Positions 18,162 through 26,123 of a stretch of DNA of 64,000 nucleotides are shown here, one piece after another. The DNA is from Agromyces cerinus subsp. cerinus (GTDB lineage: Bacteria > Actinomycetota > Actinomycetes > Actinomycetales > Microbacteriaceae). Where the stretch lies: positions 62,001-126,000 of the forward strand of contig NZ_FSRJ01000004.1 of assembly GCF_900142065.1 (NCBI RefSeq). The letters run 5' to 3'. Within the stretch, counting starts at the first letter, position 1. Every line of letters begins with the position of its first letter. Under the pieces are notes generated by a model. That model had not been told where the DNA came from and did no database searches. It was given only the letters and a program-made list of their open reading frames with translations. A program made the translations under genes and the position numbers.

Positions 18162-18200
18162 GGCTATTGCGCATAGCCATGATGGCTATGTAGCATAGCC
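18162..18200. promoter_or_regulatory. Four phased half-sites, probable TetR operator
   Basis: GGCTAT (18162), ATAGCC (18173), GGCTAT (18184) and ATAGCC (18195) alternate in orientation with starts exactly 11 bp apart. The central pair forms a 19-bp palindrome (18172-18190, CATAGCCAT-G-ATGGCTATG). It lies between the divergent TetR (start 18131) and MBL hydrolase (start 18236) genes, placing both promoters under one operator. Binding by the adjacent TetR is inferred. Confidence 0.82.
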
Positions 18201-18235
18201 ATCAACTTCCCATCCCATCACAAGCGAGGCATCTG

Positions 18236-18958
18236 ATGAAGCTCGGCCCCTCCCTCCACCGCATCGGTTCCGATATCGTCGCGGTCTATCTCGTCGACAC
18301 CTCCGAGGGCGTCACCGTCATCGACGCCGGGCTCGCCGGGCAGTGGAGCGAGCTGACCGACGAGCTCGCCGCGATGGGTCGCTCACTGGGCGACATCCGC
18401 GGCGTCGTGCTCACCCACGGCGACTCCGACCACATCGGCTTCGCCGAGCGACTGCGCCGCGACCACGGCGTTCCGGTCTTCGTGCACACGGCCGATGCCG
18501 CCCGAGCCCGCGGCGAGGAGTCGACCAAGCCCGAGTGGGGCGGCATGAAACTCGGGGCGACCTCGAAGTTCCTCTGGTACGCCCTCACGCACAACGGCCT
18601 GCGCACGACCCCGCTCACCGAGGTCGTCACCGTGAACGACGGCGACGTGCTCGACCTGCCGGGCGCACCGCGGGTGATCAGCATGCCGGGTCACTCCCCC
18701 GGCAGCGTCGCGATCCACGTGCCGGCCGCCGACGCCGTCTTCGTCGGCGACGCACTCACCACCCGACACGTGCTCACCGGCTCGACCGGCCCGCAGCCGG
18801 CGCCGTTCACCGACGACCCGGCCGAGGCGCTCGCATCGCTGCGGCGTCTCGAGGGACTCGGGGTCACCTGGGTGCTGCCCGGCCACGGCATGCCGTGGAA
18901 CCGTGGCGTCGACGAGGCGATCCGAGCGGTCGAGGCCGCAGCGGCACGGCAGGCCTGA
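18236..18958 (+). CDS. Metallo-beta-lactamase fold hydrolase
   Basis: A 240-residue MBL protein. The metal motif reads LTHGDSDHIG, so the second His of the usual HxHxDH is Asp, a variant seen in some MBL hydrolases. Further ligands: His in MPGHSPGSVAIH, Asp in VFVGDALTTRH and a terminal LPGHGMPW. The substrate is unknown; families with this layout include lactonases and thioesterase-like enzymes. It is divergently paired with a TetR gene and shares its operator region. Confidence 0.88.
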   Translation: MKLGPSLHRIGSDIVAVYLVDTSEGVTVIDAGLAGQWSELTDELAAMGRSLGDIRGVVLTHGDSDHIGFAERLRRDHGVPVFVHTADAARARGEESTKPEWGGMKLGATSKFLWYALTHNGLRTTPLTEVVTVNDGDVLDLPGAPRVISMPGHSPGSVAIHVPAADAVFVGDALTTRHVLTGSTGPQPAPFTDDPAEALASLRRLEGLGVTWVLPGHGMPWNRGVDEAIRAVEAAAARQA

Positions 18959-18991
18959 CGGCCGAAGCAGGCGCGACGGTCCGCGGCACGG

Positions 18992-20599
18992 TCACATGCG
19001 GAAGAGCCCGAACGCCGGCTCGGGCAGCGGCGTGCGGCTCGCGAGCTCGAGCGCGAGGGCGAGCACGGTGCGCGTGTCCTCGGGCTCGATGATGCCGTCG
19101 TCCCAGAGCCGCGCGGTCGAGTGGTAGGGGCTGCCCTGGTCGTCGTACTGGGCCCGGATCGGATCCTTGAACGCCTGCTCAGCGGCATCCGACCAGGTCT
19201 CGCCCTTGACGGCGAGCTGGTCGCGCTTGACGGTCGAGAGCACGGATGCCGCCTGCTCGCCGCCCATCACCGAGATGCGGGCGTTCGGCCACATCCAGAG
19301 GAACCGGGGCGAGTACGCCCGCCCGCACATCGAGTAGTTGCCGGCGCCGAACGAACCGCCGATGACCACCGTGAACTTCGGTACGCGGGTCGTCGCGACG
19401 GCGGTGACCATCTTCGCGCCGTGCTTGGCGATGCCGCCCGCCTCGGCGTCGCGGCCGACCATGAAGCCCGAGATGTTCTGCAGGAAGACGAGCGGGATGC
19501 CGCGCTGGTCGCACAGCTCGATGAAGTGCGCGCCCTTCATGGCCGACTCGCTGAAGAGCACGCCGTTGTTCGCGATGATGCCGACCGGGTGGCCGTCGAG
19601 GTGGGCGAAGCCCGTCACGAGGGTGTCGCCGTACTCGCGCTTGAACTCGGCGAACTCGCTGCCGTCGACGAGGCGCGCGATGACCTCGCGCACGTCGTAC
19701 GGCTGCTGCACGTCGACCGGTACCGCGGCGGTGAGCGTCGACGGGTCGACGGCCGGCGGCCTGGGCTCGCGCACGGACCACGCCCGTGGCGCCGGTTCGG
19801 GCAGCGTCGCGACCATGTCGCGCACGAGTTCGAGCGCGTGCTCGTCGTCTTCGGCGAGGTGGTCGGTGACGCCCGAGACCCGGCTGTGCAGTTCGCCGCC
19901 GCCGAGCTCTTCGGGGGTGACGACCTCGCCGATCGCCGCCTTCACGAGCGGCGGGCCGCCCAGGAAGATCGTGCCCTGACCTCGCACGATCACGGTCTCA
20001 TCGCTCATCGCGGGCACATAGGCGCCGCCGGCCGTGCAGGAGCCGAGCACCGCGGCGAGCTGCGGAATGCGCATCGACGAGAGCTGCGCCTGATTGAAGA
20101 AGATGCGTCCGAAGTGCTCGCGGTCGGGGAACACCTCGTCCTGCAGCGGCAGGAAGGCTCCGCCCGAGTCGACGAGGTAGATGCACGGCAGACGCTGCTC
20201 CTTCGCGACCTCCTGGGCGCGCAGGTGCTTCTTCACCGTCATCGGGTAGTAGGTGCCGCCCTTGACCGTGGCGTCGTTGCAGACGACGAGCACCGGGCGT
20301 GCGTGCACGAGCCCGACACCCGTGATGATGCCGGCGCCCGGCGAGTCGCCGCCGTAGAGTCCCTCGGCGGCGAGCGGCGAGAGTTCGAGGAACGGGCTGC
20401 CCTCGTCGAGCAGCCGGTCGACCCGATCGCGCGGCAGCAGCTTGCCGCGGGCGACATGGCGATCGCGGGATGCCTCGGGGCCGCCCAGCGCCGCCGTAGC
20501 GAGACGCGTGCGCAGCTCTTCGACGAGCACGGCATGAGCGGCGGTGTTGGATCGCGCGGCATCGGCGCTCGGGTCGATGCTGGTCTGCAGGATCGGCAT
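18992..20599 (-). CDS. accD1: Acyl-CoA carboxylase beta subunit (carboxyltransferase)
   Basis: About 535 residues with both halves of the carboxyltransferase (crotonase-like) fold. N-half: [40 protein letters not shown] and [17 protein letters not shown]-half: [38 protein letters not shown] and [20 protein letters not shown]. The sequence is of the methylcrotonyl-CoA carboxylase type and partners the alpha subunit at 15.4-17.4 kb. The start is ATG 20599 or GTG 20608. GTTA-N8-TAAC operators lie 57-100 bp upstream. Confidence 0.92.
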   Translation of the reverse strand: MPILQTSIDPSADAARSNTAAHAVLVEELRTRLATAALGGPEASRDRHVARGKLLPRDRVDRLLDEGSPFLELSPLAAEGLYGGDSPGAGIITGVGLVHARPVLVVCNDATVKGGTYYPMTVKKHLRAQEVAKEQRLPCIYLVDSGGAFLPLQDEVFPDREHFGRIFFNQAQLSSMRIPQLAAVLGSCTAGGAYVPAMSDETVIVRGQGTIFLGGPPLVKAAIGEVVTPEELGGGELHSRVSGVTDHLAEDDEHALELVRDMVATLPEPAPRAWSVREPRPPAVDPSTLTAAVPVDVQQPYDVREVIARLVDGSEFAEFKREYGDTLVTGFAHLDGHPVGIIANNGVLFSESAMKGAHFIELCDQRGIPLVFLQNISGFMVGRDAEAGGIAKHGAKMVTAVATTRVPKFTVVIGGSFGAGNYSMCGRAYSPRFLWMWPNARISVMGGEQAASVLSTVKRDQLAVKGETWSDAAEQAFKDPIRAQYDDQGSPYHSTARLWDDGIIEPEDTRTVLALALELASRTPLPEPAFGLFRM

Positions 20600-20655
20600 T
20601 CGTTCCACCAGTCTTCGTCGACGGCGCGCCCCCTTGTGGCGGGCGCTGAATTTCG

Positions 20656-20699
20656 GTTAGTGTGCACTAACTCGATTCCCGATGTTAGCGAGCATTAAC
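20656..20699. promoter_or_regulatory. Paired GTTA-N8-TAAC operators between accD1 and tetR
   Basis: GTTAGTGTGCACTAAC (20656-20671) has perfect 7-bp arms; GTTAGCGAGCATTAAC (20684-20699) is a looser copy 28 bp downstream. Both match the sites before accA1. The second ends 5 bases before the ATG of the TetR gene at 20704, so a bound repressor would also block its own expression. One regulator for both carboxylase subunits is the simplest reading. Confidence 0.8.
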
Positions 20700-20703
20700 C
20701 GAG

Positions 20704-21405
20704 ATGGCAACCACACCGAGCACGGCCGAGATCGTCGGCGACGCAGTCGCCGACGCGACGGCCGCAGGCGCTGCGACCGCGAGTTCTGCGGCTGCTGCAG
20801 GCGTTGCGACCGTGGGTGCTGCGACCGAACGCAGCCGGCAGAAGGCCGACCGTCGACAGGCGATCCTCACCGCGGCCGCGACGCTGTTCGCGCAGCGCGG
20901 GTACGCCGGCGTCACGATCGAAGACCTCGGCGCGGCCGTCGGCGTGAGCGGCCCCGCCGTCTACCGCCACTTCCCGGGCAAGGCGGCCGTGCTCGCCGCG
21001 ATCCTCCAGGGCGCGAGCATCACGCTGCTCGACGGCGCCGAGCGAGTGCTCGGCGCGGCATCCGACCCCGCATCTGCGCTCCGCGAGCTCATCGCGTTCC
21101 ATGTCGACTTCGCCCTCGGCGACGCCGACGTGATCCTCGTGCAAGACAGGGAACTCGAGCAGCTCGACGTCGACGCCCGGCACGAGGTGCGCCTCCTCCA
21201 GCGCCAGTACGTCGAACACTGGGTCGACACCCTTCACAGACTCCGGCCCGATCGGGCCGAGACGGAGCTCAGGATCCGGGCACACGCCGCCTTCGGCCTC
21301 CTGAACTCCACTCCGCACAGCGCCCGCATCCCTGGGCGCAGACCCGCCGACGGCACCATCCGCGGCATCCTGGAGGAAATGACATGGGCGAGCCTCATGT
21401 CGTGA
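20704..21405 (+). CDS. TetR/AcrR regulator, likely repressor of the leucine cluster
   Basis: A 233-residue regulator. The first ~40 residues are an Ala/Thr-rich tail; the helix-turn-helix (about 48-95) contains LFAQRGYAGVTIEDLGAAVG and the YRHFPGKAAVLAAIL tyrosine/phenylalanine motif. The C-terminal domain is TetR_C_33-like. It is divergent from accD1, and two palindromic operators fill the gap; the same operators precede accA1. M. tuberculosis has a TetR gene (Rv2506) at the end of its equivalent cluster. Direct regulation is inferred from operator sharing. Confidence 0.88.
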   Translation: MATTPSTAEIVGDAVADATAAGAATASSAAAAGVATVGAATERSRQKADRRQAILTAAATLFAQRGYAGVTIEDLGAAVGVSGPAVYRHFPGKAAVLAAILQGASITLLDGAERVLGAASDPASALRELIAFHVDFALGDADVILVQDRELEQLDVDARHEVRLLQRQYVEHWVDTLHRLRPDRAETELRIRAHAAFGLLNSTPHSARIPGRRPADGTIRGILEEMTWASLMS

Positions 21406-21866
21406 CCCTGCGCGCGACCCGCGCGGGCGATCTCGACGCTCTGTTCGGATTCGAGCAGGACCCCACCGCCGTGCGCATGGCCGCGTTCACGTCACCAGAC
21501 CCGAGCGATCGTGCAATGTTCGACGCGCATTGGCGCCGGCTTCTCGCTGACCCCACGGTCGACACCCGCACCGTGCGCGCCGACGGCGTGATCGTCGGCA
21601 GCGTCGGCCGATGGTTCGACGACGGGCGTGCCGAGCTCACGTGCTGGATCGACCCGGCGCACTGGCACGAGGGCATCGCCACCCGGGCGATGCGGTTGTT
21701 CCTCGACGAGGTGCACGAGCGACCGGTGCGCGCCCGCGTGGCCGCCGACAACGCCCCATCGATCGCGCTGCTCGAACGGCTCGGGTTCCGGCACGTCTCC
21801 ACCGAGACGAGCTTCGCGAACGCGCGCGACGCCGAGATCGAGGAGCGCGTCTACACGCTCGACTGA
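21384..21866 (+). CDS. GNAT family N-acetyltransferase (RimJ/RimL-like)
   Basis: A 160-residue acetyltransferase of the ribosomal-protein/alanine N-acetyl type: LRATRAGDLDALFGFEQDP at the start, then LTCWIDPAHWHEGIATRAM (acetyl-CoA loop) and NAPSIALLERLGFRHVSTE. Its start lies 22 bp inside the end of the TetR gene and follows a GGAGGAAATGAC site, so it is translated with the regulator. The substrate is unknown. Confidence 0.87.
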   Translation: MGEPHVVTLRATRAGDLDALFGFEQDPTAVRMAAFTSPDPSDRAMFDAHWRRLLADPTVDTRTVRADGVIVGSVGRWFDDGRAELTCWIDPAHWHEGIATRAMRLFLDEVHERPVRARVAADNAPSIALLERLGFRHVSTETSFANARDAEIEERVYTLD

Positions 21867-21951
21867 GGGCGGGTGGATGCCGCGAGCGGCGGAGCCTCGA
21901 CTGCTGACCCGGGGCTCGCGGCACGACGGTCTCTTCGCCGTTCGACCCGCC

Positions 21952-22494
21952 TCACTGCTCGCCCGCATCGGGCAGGATGAGCGCGTCGGTCGGCACCTCG
22001 GGCGGCTCACCCGGCCACGGGCCGAACCGCTCCTCCACATCGTCGAGGAAGATCGGTCCGCCGATCTCATCGAAGGCCAGCTCATGCAGCGACGTCCACC
22101 CCGCCTCCTCAGCAAGCTCCCGGACATTCAGCTGAGGGTCGGACCGGATGTGGACGGAGACCGGCTCGTTGGGCTTGTTGTCGTTGACCGACCAGGCGAG
22201 CTCGACGAGGTAGTCGAAGAACTCGGGCGTCGGCTCCACCCCGGGGTCGAGCGTCACGGAAACGCTGCTCTGATCCTTGCGGGTCAAGCCTGCCCAGACA
22301 ATCCCCGCGTAGACGCCGCCGCTGTCGACCCCCTCGATGTTCAGGAGCTGAACGCTTGCGGTATCGGCCTTCTGTCCGCCGAACGTGGCGCCGCCGCATC
22401 CCGTCAAGGAGAACGTCGCCACTGCAAGGAAGGCAACGGTGCGGAGAGCTCTGGCGCGGGGCGACAGCGCCGAACGGCCGCTATCCATCCGCAT
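21952..22494 (-). CDS. Tandem lipoprotein 3 of 3 (candidate immunity protein)
   Basis: A 180-residue predicted lipoprotein, last of three paralogues. The lipobox is LTGC with Cys near residue 33, after a basic/hydrophobic signal peptide. The body shares VSVTLDPGVEPTPEFFDYLV, LAWSVND and the C-terminal FGPWPGEPPEVPTDALILPD with its neighbours. It overlaps the middle copy. Its ATG (22494) is the out-of-frame ATG formed by the conserved PDA codons of the upstream copy; ATG 22488 is an alternative. No known family recognised. Context (after a hydrolase in a T7SS locus) suggests protection against that hydrolase. Confidence 0.78.
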   Translation of the reverse strand: MRMDSGRSALSPRARALRTVAFLAVATFSLTGCGGATFGGQKADTASVQLLNIEGVDSGGVYAGIVWAGLTRKDQSSVSVTLDPGVEPTPEFFDYLVELAWSVNDNKPNEPVSVHIRSDPQLNVRELAEEAGWTSLHELAFDEIGGPIFLDDVEERFGPWPGEPPEVPTDALILPDAGEQ

Positions 22495-23014
22495 CGGGCA
22501 GGATGAGCGCATCGGTCGGCGCCGCAGGCGGCTCACCCGGCCACGGGCCGAACCGCTCCTCGACCTCATCGACGAAGATGATGCCGCCGACTTCGTCGAA
22601 GCCGTATCTGGGCGGTGACCACCCCGCCCCCTCAGCGAGAACGCGGGCGTCCACCGATGGATCGGTCCGGATGAAGACGGTGAGTTCACCCGGTTCGTGG
22701 TCATCGACCGACCATGCGAGGGCAACGAGGGAGTCGAAGAACTCGGGCGTCGGCTCCACGTCCGGGTCGAGCGTCACGGACACGCCGGCGCTGTGCTTCT
22801 GAACGAGCCCCGCCCAAACGCTGTCGGCATACACGCCACCGCTCTCGACCCCGTCGACGCTCAGGACTTGAGCAGTAGCGGTATCGGCGTTCTGACCTCC
22901 GGAGGTGACGCCGCACCCCGTCAACGCGAGCGCTGCCGCCGCGAGGACGACAGAGACTCGGAGGGGAATGCCGACGCGGGTCGACAGCACCGAGTCGCGG
23001 CTACTCGCCAGCAT
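22481..23014 (-). CDS. Tandem lipoprotein 2 of 3 (candidate immunity protein)
   Basis: A 177-residue predicted lipoprotein with lipobox LTGC (Cys34). It is the most divergent of the three: the body keeps VSVTLDPDVEPTPEFFDSLV, AWSVDDHEPGE and the FGPWPGEPPAAPTDALILPD tail, but differs around residues 110-140 (PPRYGFDEVGG where the others have LHELAFDEIGG). The start overlaps the stop of copy 1 by 14 bp and has no obvious Shine-Dalgarno, so it relies on coupling. Divergence among copies would fit recognition of different effector variants; that is speculative. Confidence 0.78.
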   Translation of the reverse strand: MLASSRDSVLSTRVGIPLRVSVVLAAAALALTGCGVTSGGQNADTATAQVLSVDGVESGGVYADSVWAGLVQKHSAGVSVTLDPDVEPTPEFFDSLVALAWSVDDHEPGELTVFIRTDPSVDARVLAEGAGWSPPRYGFDEVGGIIFVDEVEERFGPWPGEPPAAPTDALILPDADG

Positions 23015-23507
23015 CGGGCAGGATGAGCGCGTTGGTCGGCGCCTCGGGCGGCTCACCCGGCCACGGGCCGAACCGCTCCTCCACGTCGTCGAGGGAGATC
23101 GGTCCGCCGATCTCATCGAAGGCCAGCTCATGCAGCGAGGTCCACCCCGCCCCCTCAGCGACCTCCCGCACATTCACCTGAGGGTCGGTACGGAGGTACA
23201 CGGAGACCGGTTTGTTCGGTTCATGGTCGTTGACGGACCATGCAAGCTCCACGAGGTAGTCGAAGAACTCCGGCGTGGGCTCCACACCCGGGTCGAGGGT
23301 CACGGACACTCCGATACGTTTCTCGTGATTGAACCCCGCCCAGACGCCGTCCGCATACGCGCCTCCGCTGTCGACCCCGTCGATGTTCAGGAGCTGGACG
23401 CTTGCGGTGTCGGCCTTCTGCCCGCCGGGGGTGATACCGCCGCATCCGACCAGGGAGAGTGTCGCCGCGACGAAAGCGGCGGCTGGGAGGATTCGCCGAC
23501 GGTTCAT
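23001..23507 (-). CDS. Tandem lipoprotein 1 of 3 (candidate immunity protein)
   Basis: A 168-residue predicted lipoprotein: basic N-terminus (MNRRR), a hydrophobic helix and lipobox LVGC with Cys22. The mature part has VSVTLDPGVEPTPEFFDYLV and ends FGPWPGEPPEAPTNALILPD. Its ATG overlaps the stop codon of the upstream hydrolase gene (ATGA), so the lipoprotein and hydrolase are made together. This tight coupling is typical of toxin-immunity pairs. The protein would be anchored on the outer face of the membrane. I recognise no named family. Confidence 0.8.
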   Translation of the reverse strand: MNRRRILPAAAFVAATLSLVGCGGITPGGQKADTASVQLLNIDGVDSGGAYADGVWAGFNHEKRIGVSVTLDPGVEPTPEFFDYLVELAWSVNDHEPNKPVSVYLRTDPQVNVREVAEGAGWTSLHELAFDEIGGPISLDDVEERFGPWPGEPPEAPTNALILPDAGE

Positions 23508-25270
23508 TTGCGTACAGCGTAGTAGTCGTGCACGGTCAGGTCTCCTTGGAAGAAGTCGTCGAGGCCATCGCTGCTCGCCGGGTGCTCTGCGGCCATCACC
23601 GCGTAGCGGTTCGCGTCGTGCGCTGACGGGTCTTGCGCGTCGATCACCTTGTCGTCCGGATCGGTGATGGCCGGCGCCCAGTCTCGGATGGTCGTCCAGG
23701 TGTCGGGATTGTCGGCGCCGTCGAGGGTGGGAACGAGGTCGGGATACGCCTCGTAGGCGATGACGCCGACGTGATCGGGGATGTCGGAGTTCGCGTATGG
23801 TGCACCGAACGTGACGACCTGGGTGGCATGAGCCTCGGGGATGGCAGCGAGGATGCCGCTCGTGATACCGCCGAGACTGAATCCCGCATAGGACACCGCG
23901 GAGCCGCCTGGATCGGTCCCGTCGGCCCGCTGAGTCTGGGCAAGGGCCTCGAGCACGGTGTCACTGAGTTCCGAGCCGCCATAGGCGAGGTTGTACAGGT
24001 CAGCGGTGAGGTCGTTCGCGGCCGGGCCGTTGACTGGCCACCACTGCTGTGTGCTCGGAATGACGACGAGATAGCTGGTCTGACCGTCAGCATCGGCCGA
24101 GCTGATCACTCGGATGGTGGAGAAGTCCGCCTGCCCGATGTTGTCGATCTGCGAGGCACTTGCCGCCAGCTCGGCAACATCGCGCGGGACGATGGCGCCG
24201 GCGTCGTTCCAGACGAGCTCACGACCGAGCGCGGCCACAGAGTCCCGGGTCGAATCGTCCATCCGCCGCTGGAGCACCGCACTGTCGATGGGCGCTTCGT
24301 CGACGAGCTGCGTCTCGCCGTCGTGGAAGAAGCCGAGCGTGCGACCGCTGCGGATGAGTGAGTCGAGGATGTCGTCGAAGAGCGGCCCGGTTGCGCCGAG
24401 TGCACCCTGGATGGCGTCAGCGCTGTTCGCCCAGGCGTCGCTCAGGCTGAATTTGCTGAGCCCGTCGATCGCGCTGGCGACCGGAACCATGACCTGGAGC
24501 AGCTCCCAGGGGCTGGTCTCGTCGTCATAGGGGCTCGGCATCGCTTCGTTGATCGAGGTGACCGCCTCGGTGCCGAACCCGACGAGGAGCGATCCGGCCA
24601 CCGCGAGCAGCGCGGTCTTGCTGAGTTCGGAGACCGTGAAGAGCGCGGTGCCGACCTGCCAGTTGACATCCGCGGCCCCTGAGACGGCGGTGCCGACGAC
24701 GTCTGCCGCACCCACGACCACGGTGCCGGCCAGGTCGATCGTGGTCTTGGCGGTGCCGAATGCGATGCCGGCGGCCGCACCCGCGGCGGCGGCCTGCGCG
24801 GAGAGGGCCGCGTCGGCGAGCTCGTAGCTCGACACGACGGATGCCGCGACCAGAGTGAGCGCTTCCGACGCGAACAGGGCGATACTGATGCGACCGGCCG
24901 CGCTGAGCGCGGCAGTGGTGACTCCAGCCGCGGTGAACGGCGACAACGGCACCGATGCGAGGAGGTCGGGATGGCTCGGCAGGGTGAACATCGACGCGAG
25001 GATCGGAGCGACGTCGGTGTTGACCGCCTTGAGTCCGCCGACGACCCGGTCGATGTCGGTGAACGTGACGGCGAGCCGTTGTCCGTGCGCCGCGACGACG
25101 GAGGAGGTTCCGGATGCCGCGTCACGAACCGTCTGCTCGGTCTGCTCGACGTGTTCGTTCCATGCGTCGCCCGTCGCGTCGATCGCTTCGTCAGTCGCCT
25201 GCTCTGTGGCATCGGCGGCGTCGGAGACGAGGGTGACCACGTCGTCGTTGTCGGGGCGTTCAAGCGACAT
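23504..25270 (-). CDS. Large alpha/beta-hydrolase, candidate T7SS lipase effector
   Basis: 588 residues. Residues ~1-100 are helical and acidic (SDAADATEQATDEAIDATGD), WXG/LXG-like in composition only. About 110-235 is Ala/Val-rich and hydrophobic with several possible membrane segments. The C-terminal ~200 residues form an alpha/beta-hydrolase with nucleophile elbow YAGFSLGG (Ser near 464), then VTFGAPYANS, Asp in YPDLVPTLDG (near 511) and His in SAHDANRYAV (near 550), as in class 3 lipases. No Sec signal. The ATG follows GAGGAGTGCAG. It lies 5 bp after an EspG-like gene and overlaps a lipoprotein gene. Export by T7SS is inferred. Confidence 0.8.
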   Translation of the reverse strand: MSLERPDNDDVVTLVSDAADATEQATDEAIDATGDAWNEHVEQTEQTVRDAASGTSSVVAAHGQRLAVTFTDIDRVVGGLKAVNTDVAPILASMFTLPSHPDLLASVPLSPFTAAGVTTAALSAAGRISIALFASEALTLVAASVVSSYELADAALSAQAAAAGAAAGIAFGTAKTTIDLAGTVVVGAADVVGTAVSGAADVNWQVGTALFTVSELSKTALLAVAGSLLVGFGTEAVTSINEAMPSPYDDETSPWELLQVMVPVASAIDGLSKFSLSDAWANSADAIQGALGATGPLFDDILDSLIRSGRTLGFFHDGETQLVDEAPIDSAVLQRRMDDSTRDSVAALGRELVWNDAGAIVPRDVAELAASASQIDNIGQADFSTIRVISSADADGQTSYLVVIPSTQQWWPVNGPAANDLTADLYNLAYGGSELSDTVLEALAQTQRADGTDPGGSAVSYAGFSLGGITSGILAAIPEAHATQVVTFGAPYANSDIPDHVGVIAYEAYPDLVPTLDGADNPDTWTTIRDWAPAITDPDDKVIDAQDPSAHDANRYAVMAAEHPASSDGLDDFFQGDLTVHDYYAVRK

Positions 25271-26123
25271 CTGCACTCCTCACGACGGTGGCGATGATCG
25301 CCAACAGGTCGGCCCCGATCTCTCGGGCGTTCGTCGGGTCGATCATGAGCTTCCCCGTCTCGACGATGGCTCGAGCATCGATGGCGCCTGCGCCCGACGG
25401 CTGGTCGCTGGTGAGCTGCACGTGCATCCAGCCGGAGTCGGTCGCCAGCCAGTCGCGCTGCACGAACGGGGCGGTGCCGACATACCCGAGCAGCCGGAAG
25501 CCTGCCCGCAGCGGCCCCGCGAGTGCTCGGAGTATCGGTGCGGTCTCGGGTGCGCCGCCGGCGCTGCTCGCAACGGCCGCGATGACCCCGGCATCGCCGC
25601 CGCGGATCGCGTCGATCAGCGCGCGTGCCTCGACGATGCCCGTGGACACCCGCGACCTCGGGCGGGGCTGCTCGGCGGGCCCGCTCAGGTCGACAGGGGG
25701 CAGCGAGTCGATCAGGGCAGGCCAGAGTCGATCGATCGGTGCGAGCTCCAGCACGACCTCGTCGGCGGCGGCCTGGGTGGACGTGCGCGTGACCGCGGCG
25801 TACTCGGCACCGCGAATCGACGCGGCGGTGCGCCGCCGCGCCCCGACCGACCACGCCTCGGTCTGCACGACGACACCGGCACCGCGGAGCACGGCGAGCG
25901 GGGCGAGCACCGACAGATCGACGACGCTCCCCCAGTCGGTGTCGTCGAGGTCGGCCGCCTCGCTGACCAGGCCTCGCTGCTGCAGTCGGGCGAGCGCATC
26001 CGCTCGGTCGTCCGCAGTCGAATCGACTGAGACGAACGCCGGCAGCGAGACACCGGGCAACCGGTCGGCGATCAGCACGAGTTCGGACGGTGTGACGATC
26101 ACGCGCCCCGGTGCGGCGGTCAT
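25260..26123 (-). CDS. ESX-associated protein, EspG-like candidate
   Basis: A 287-residue protein with no signal peptide or membrane helix. Strands such as VIVTPSELVLIADRL near the N-terminus and repeated beta/alpha segments (WMHVQLTSDQPSGAGAIDAR) give it the look of EspG-type ESX chaperones, but I see no diagnostic motif, so the label is tentative. Its ATG overlaps the stop of the helical WXG100-like gene (ATGA) and its stop lies a few bases before the hydrolase start. Sitting between a WXG100-like gene and a probable effector fits a chaperone or adaptor. Confidence 0.6.
   Translation of the reverse strand: MTAAPGRVIVTPSELVLIADRLPGVSLPAFVSVDSTADDRADALARLQQRGLVSEAADLDDTDWGSVVDLSVLAPLAVLRGAGVVVQTEAWSVGARRRTAASIRGAEYAAVTRTSTQAAADEVVLELAPIDRLWPALIDSLPPVDLSGPAEQPRPRSRVSTGIVEARALIDAIRGGDAGVIAAVASSAGGAPETAPILRALAGPLRAGFRLLGYVGTAPFVQRDWLATDSGWMHVQLTSDQPSGAGAIDARAIVETGKLMIDPTNAREIGADLLAIIATVVRSADVA

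Noticed and set aside
21952..23507. CRISPR-like array from the repeated DNA near 21967, 22494 and 23011
   Set aside because: The repeats are ~530 bp apart and are the 3' ends of three paralogous coding genes, with no short spacers.
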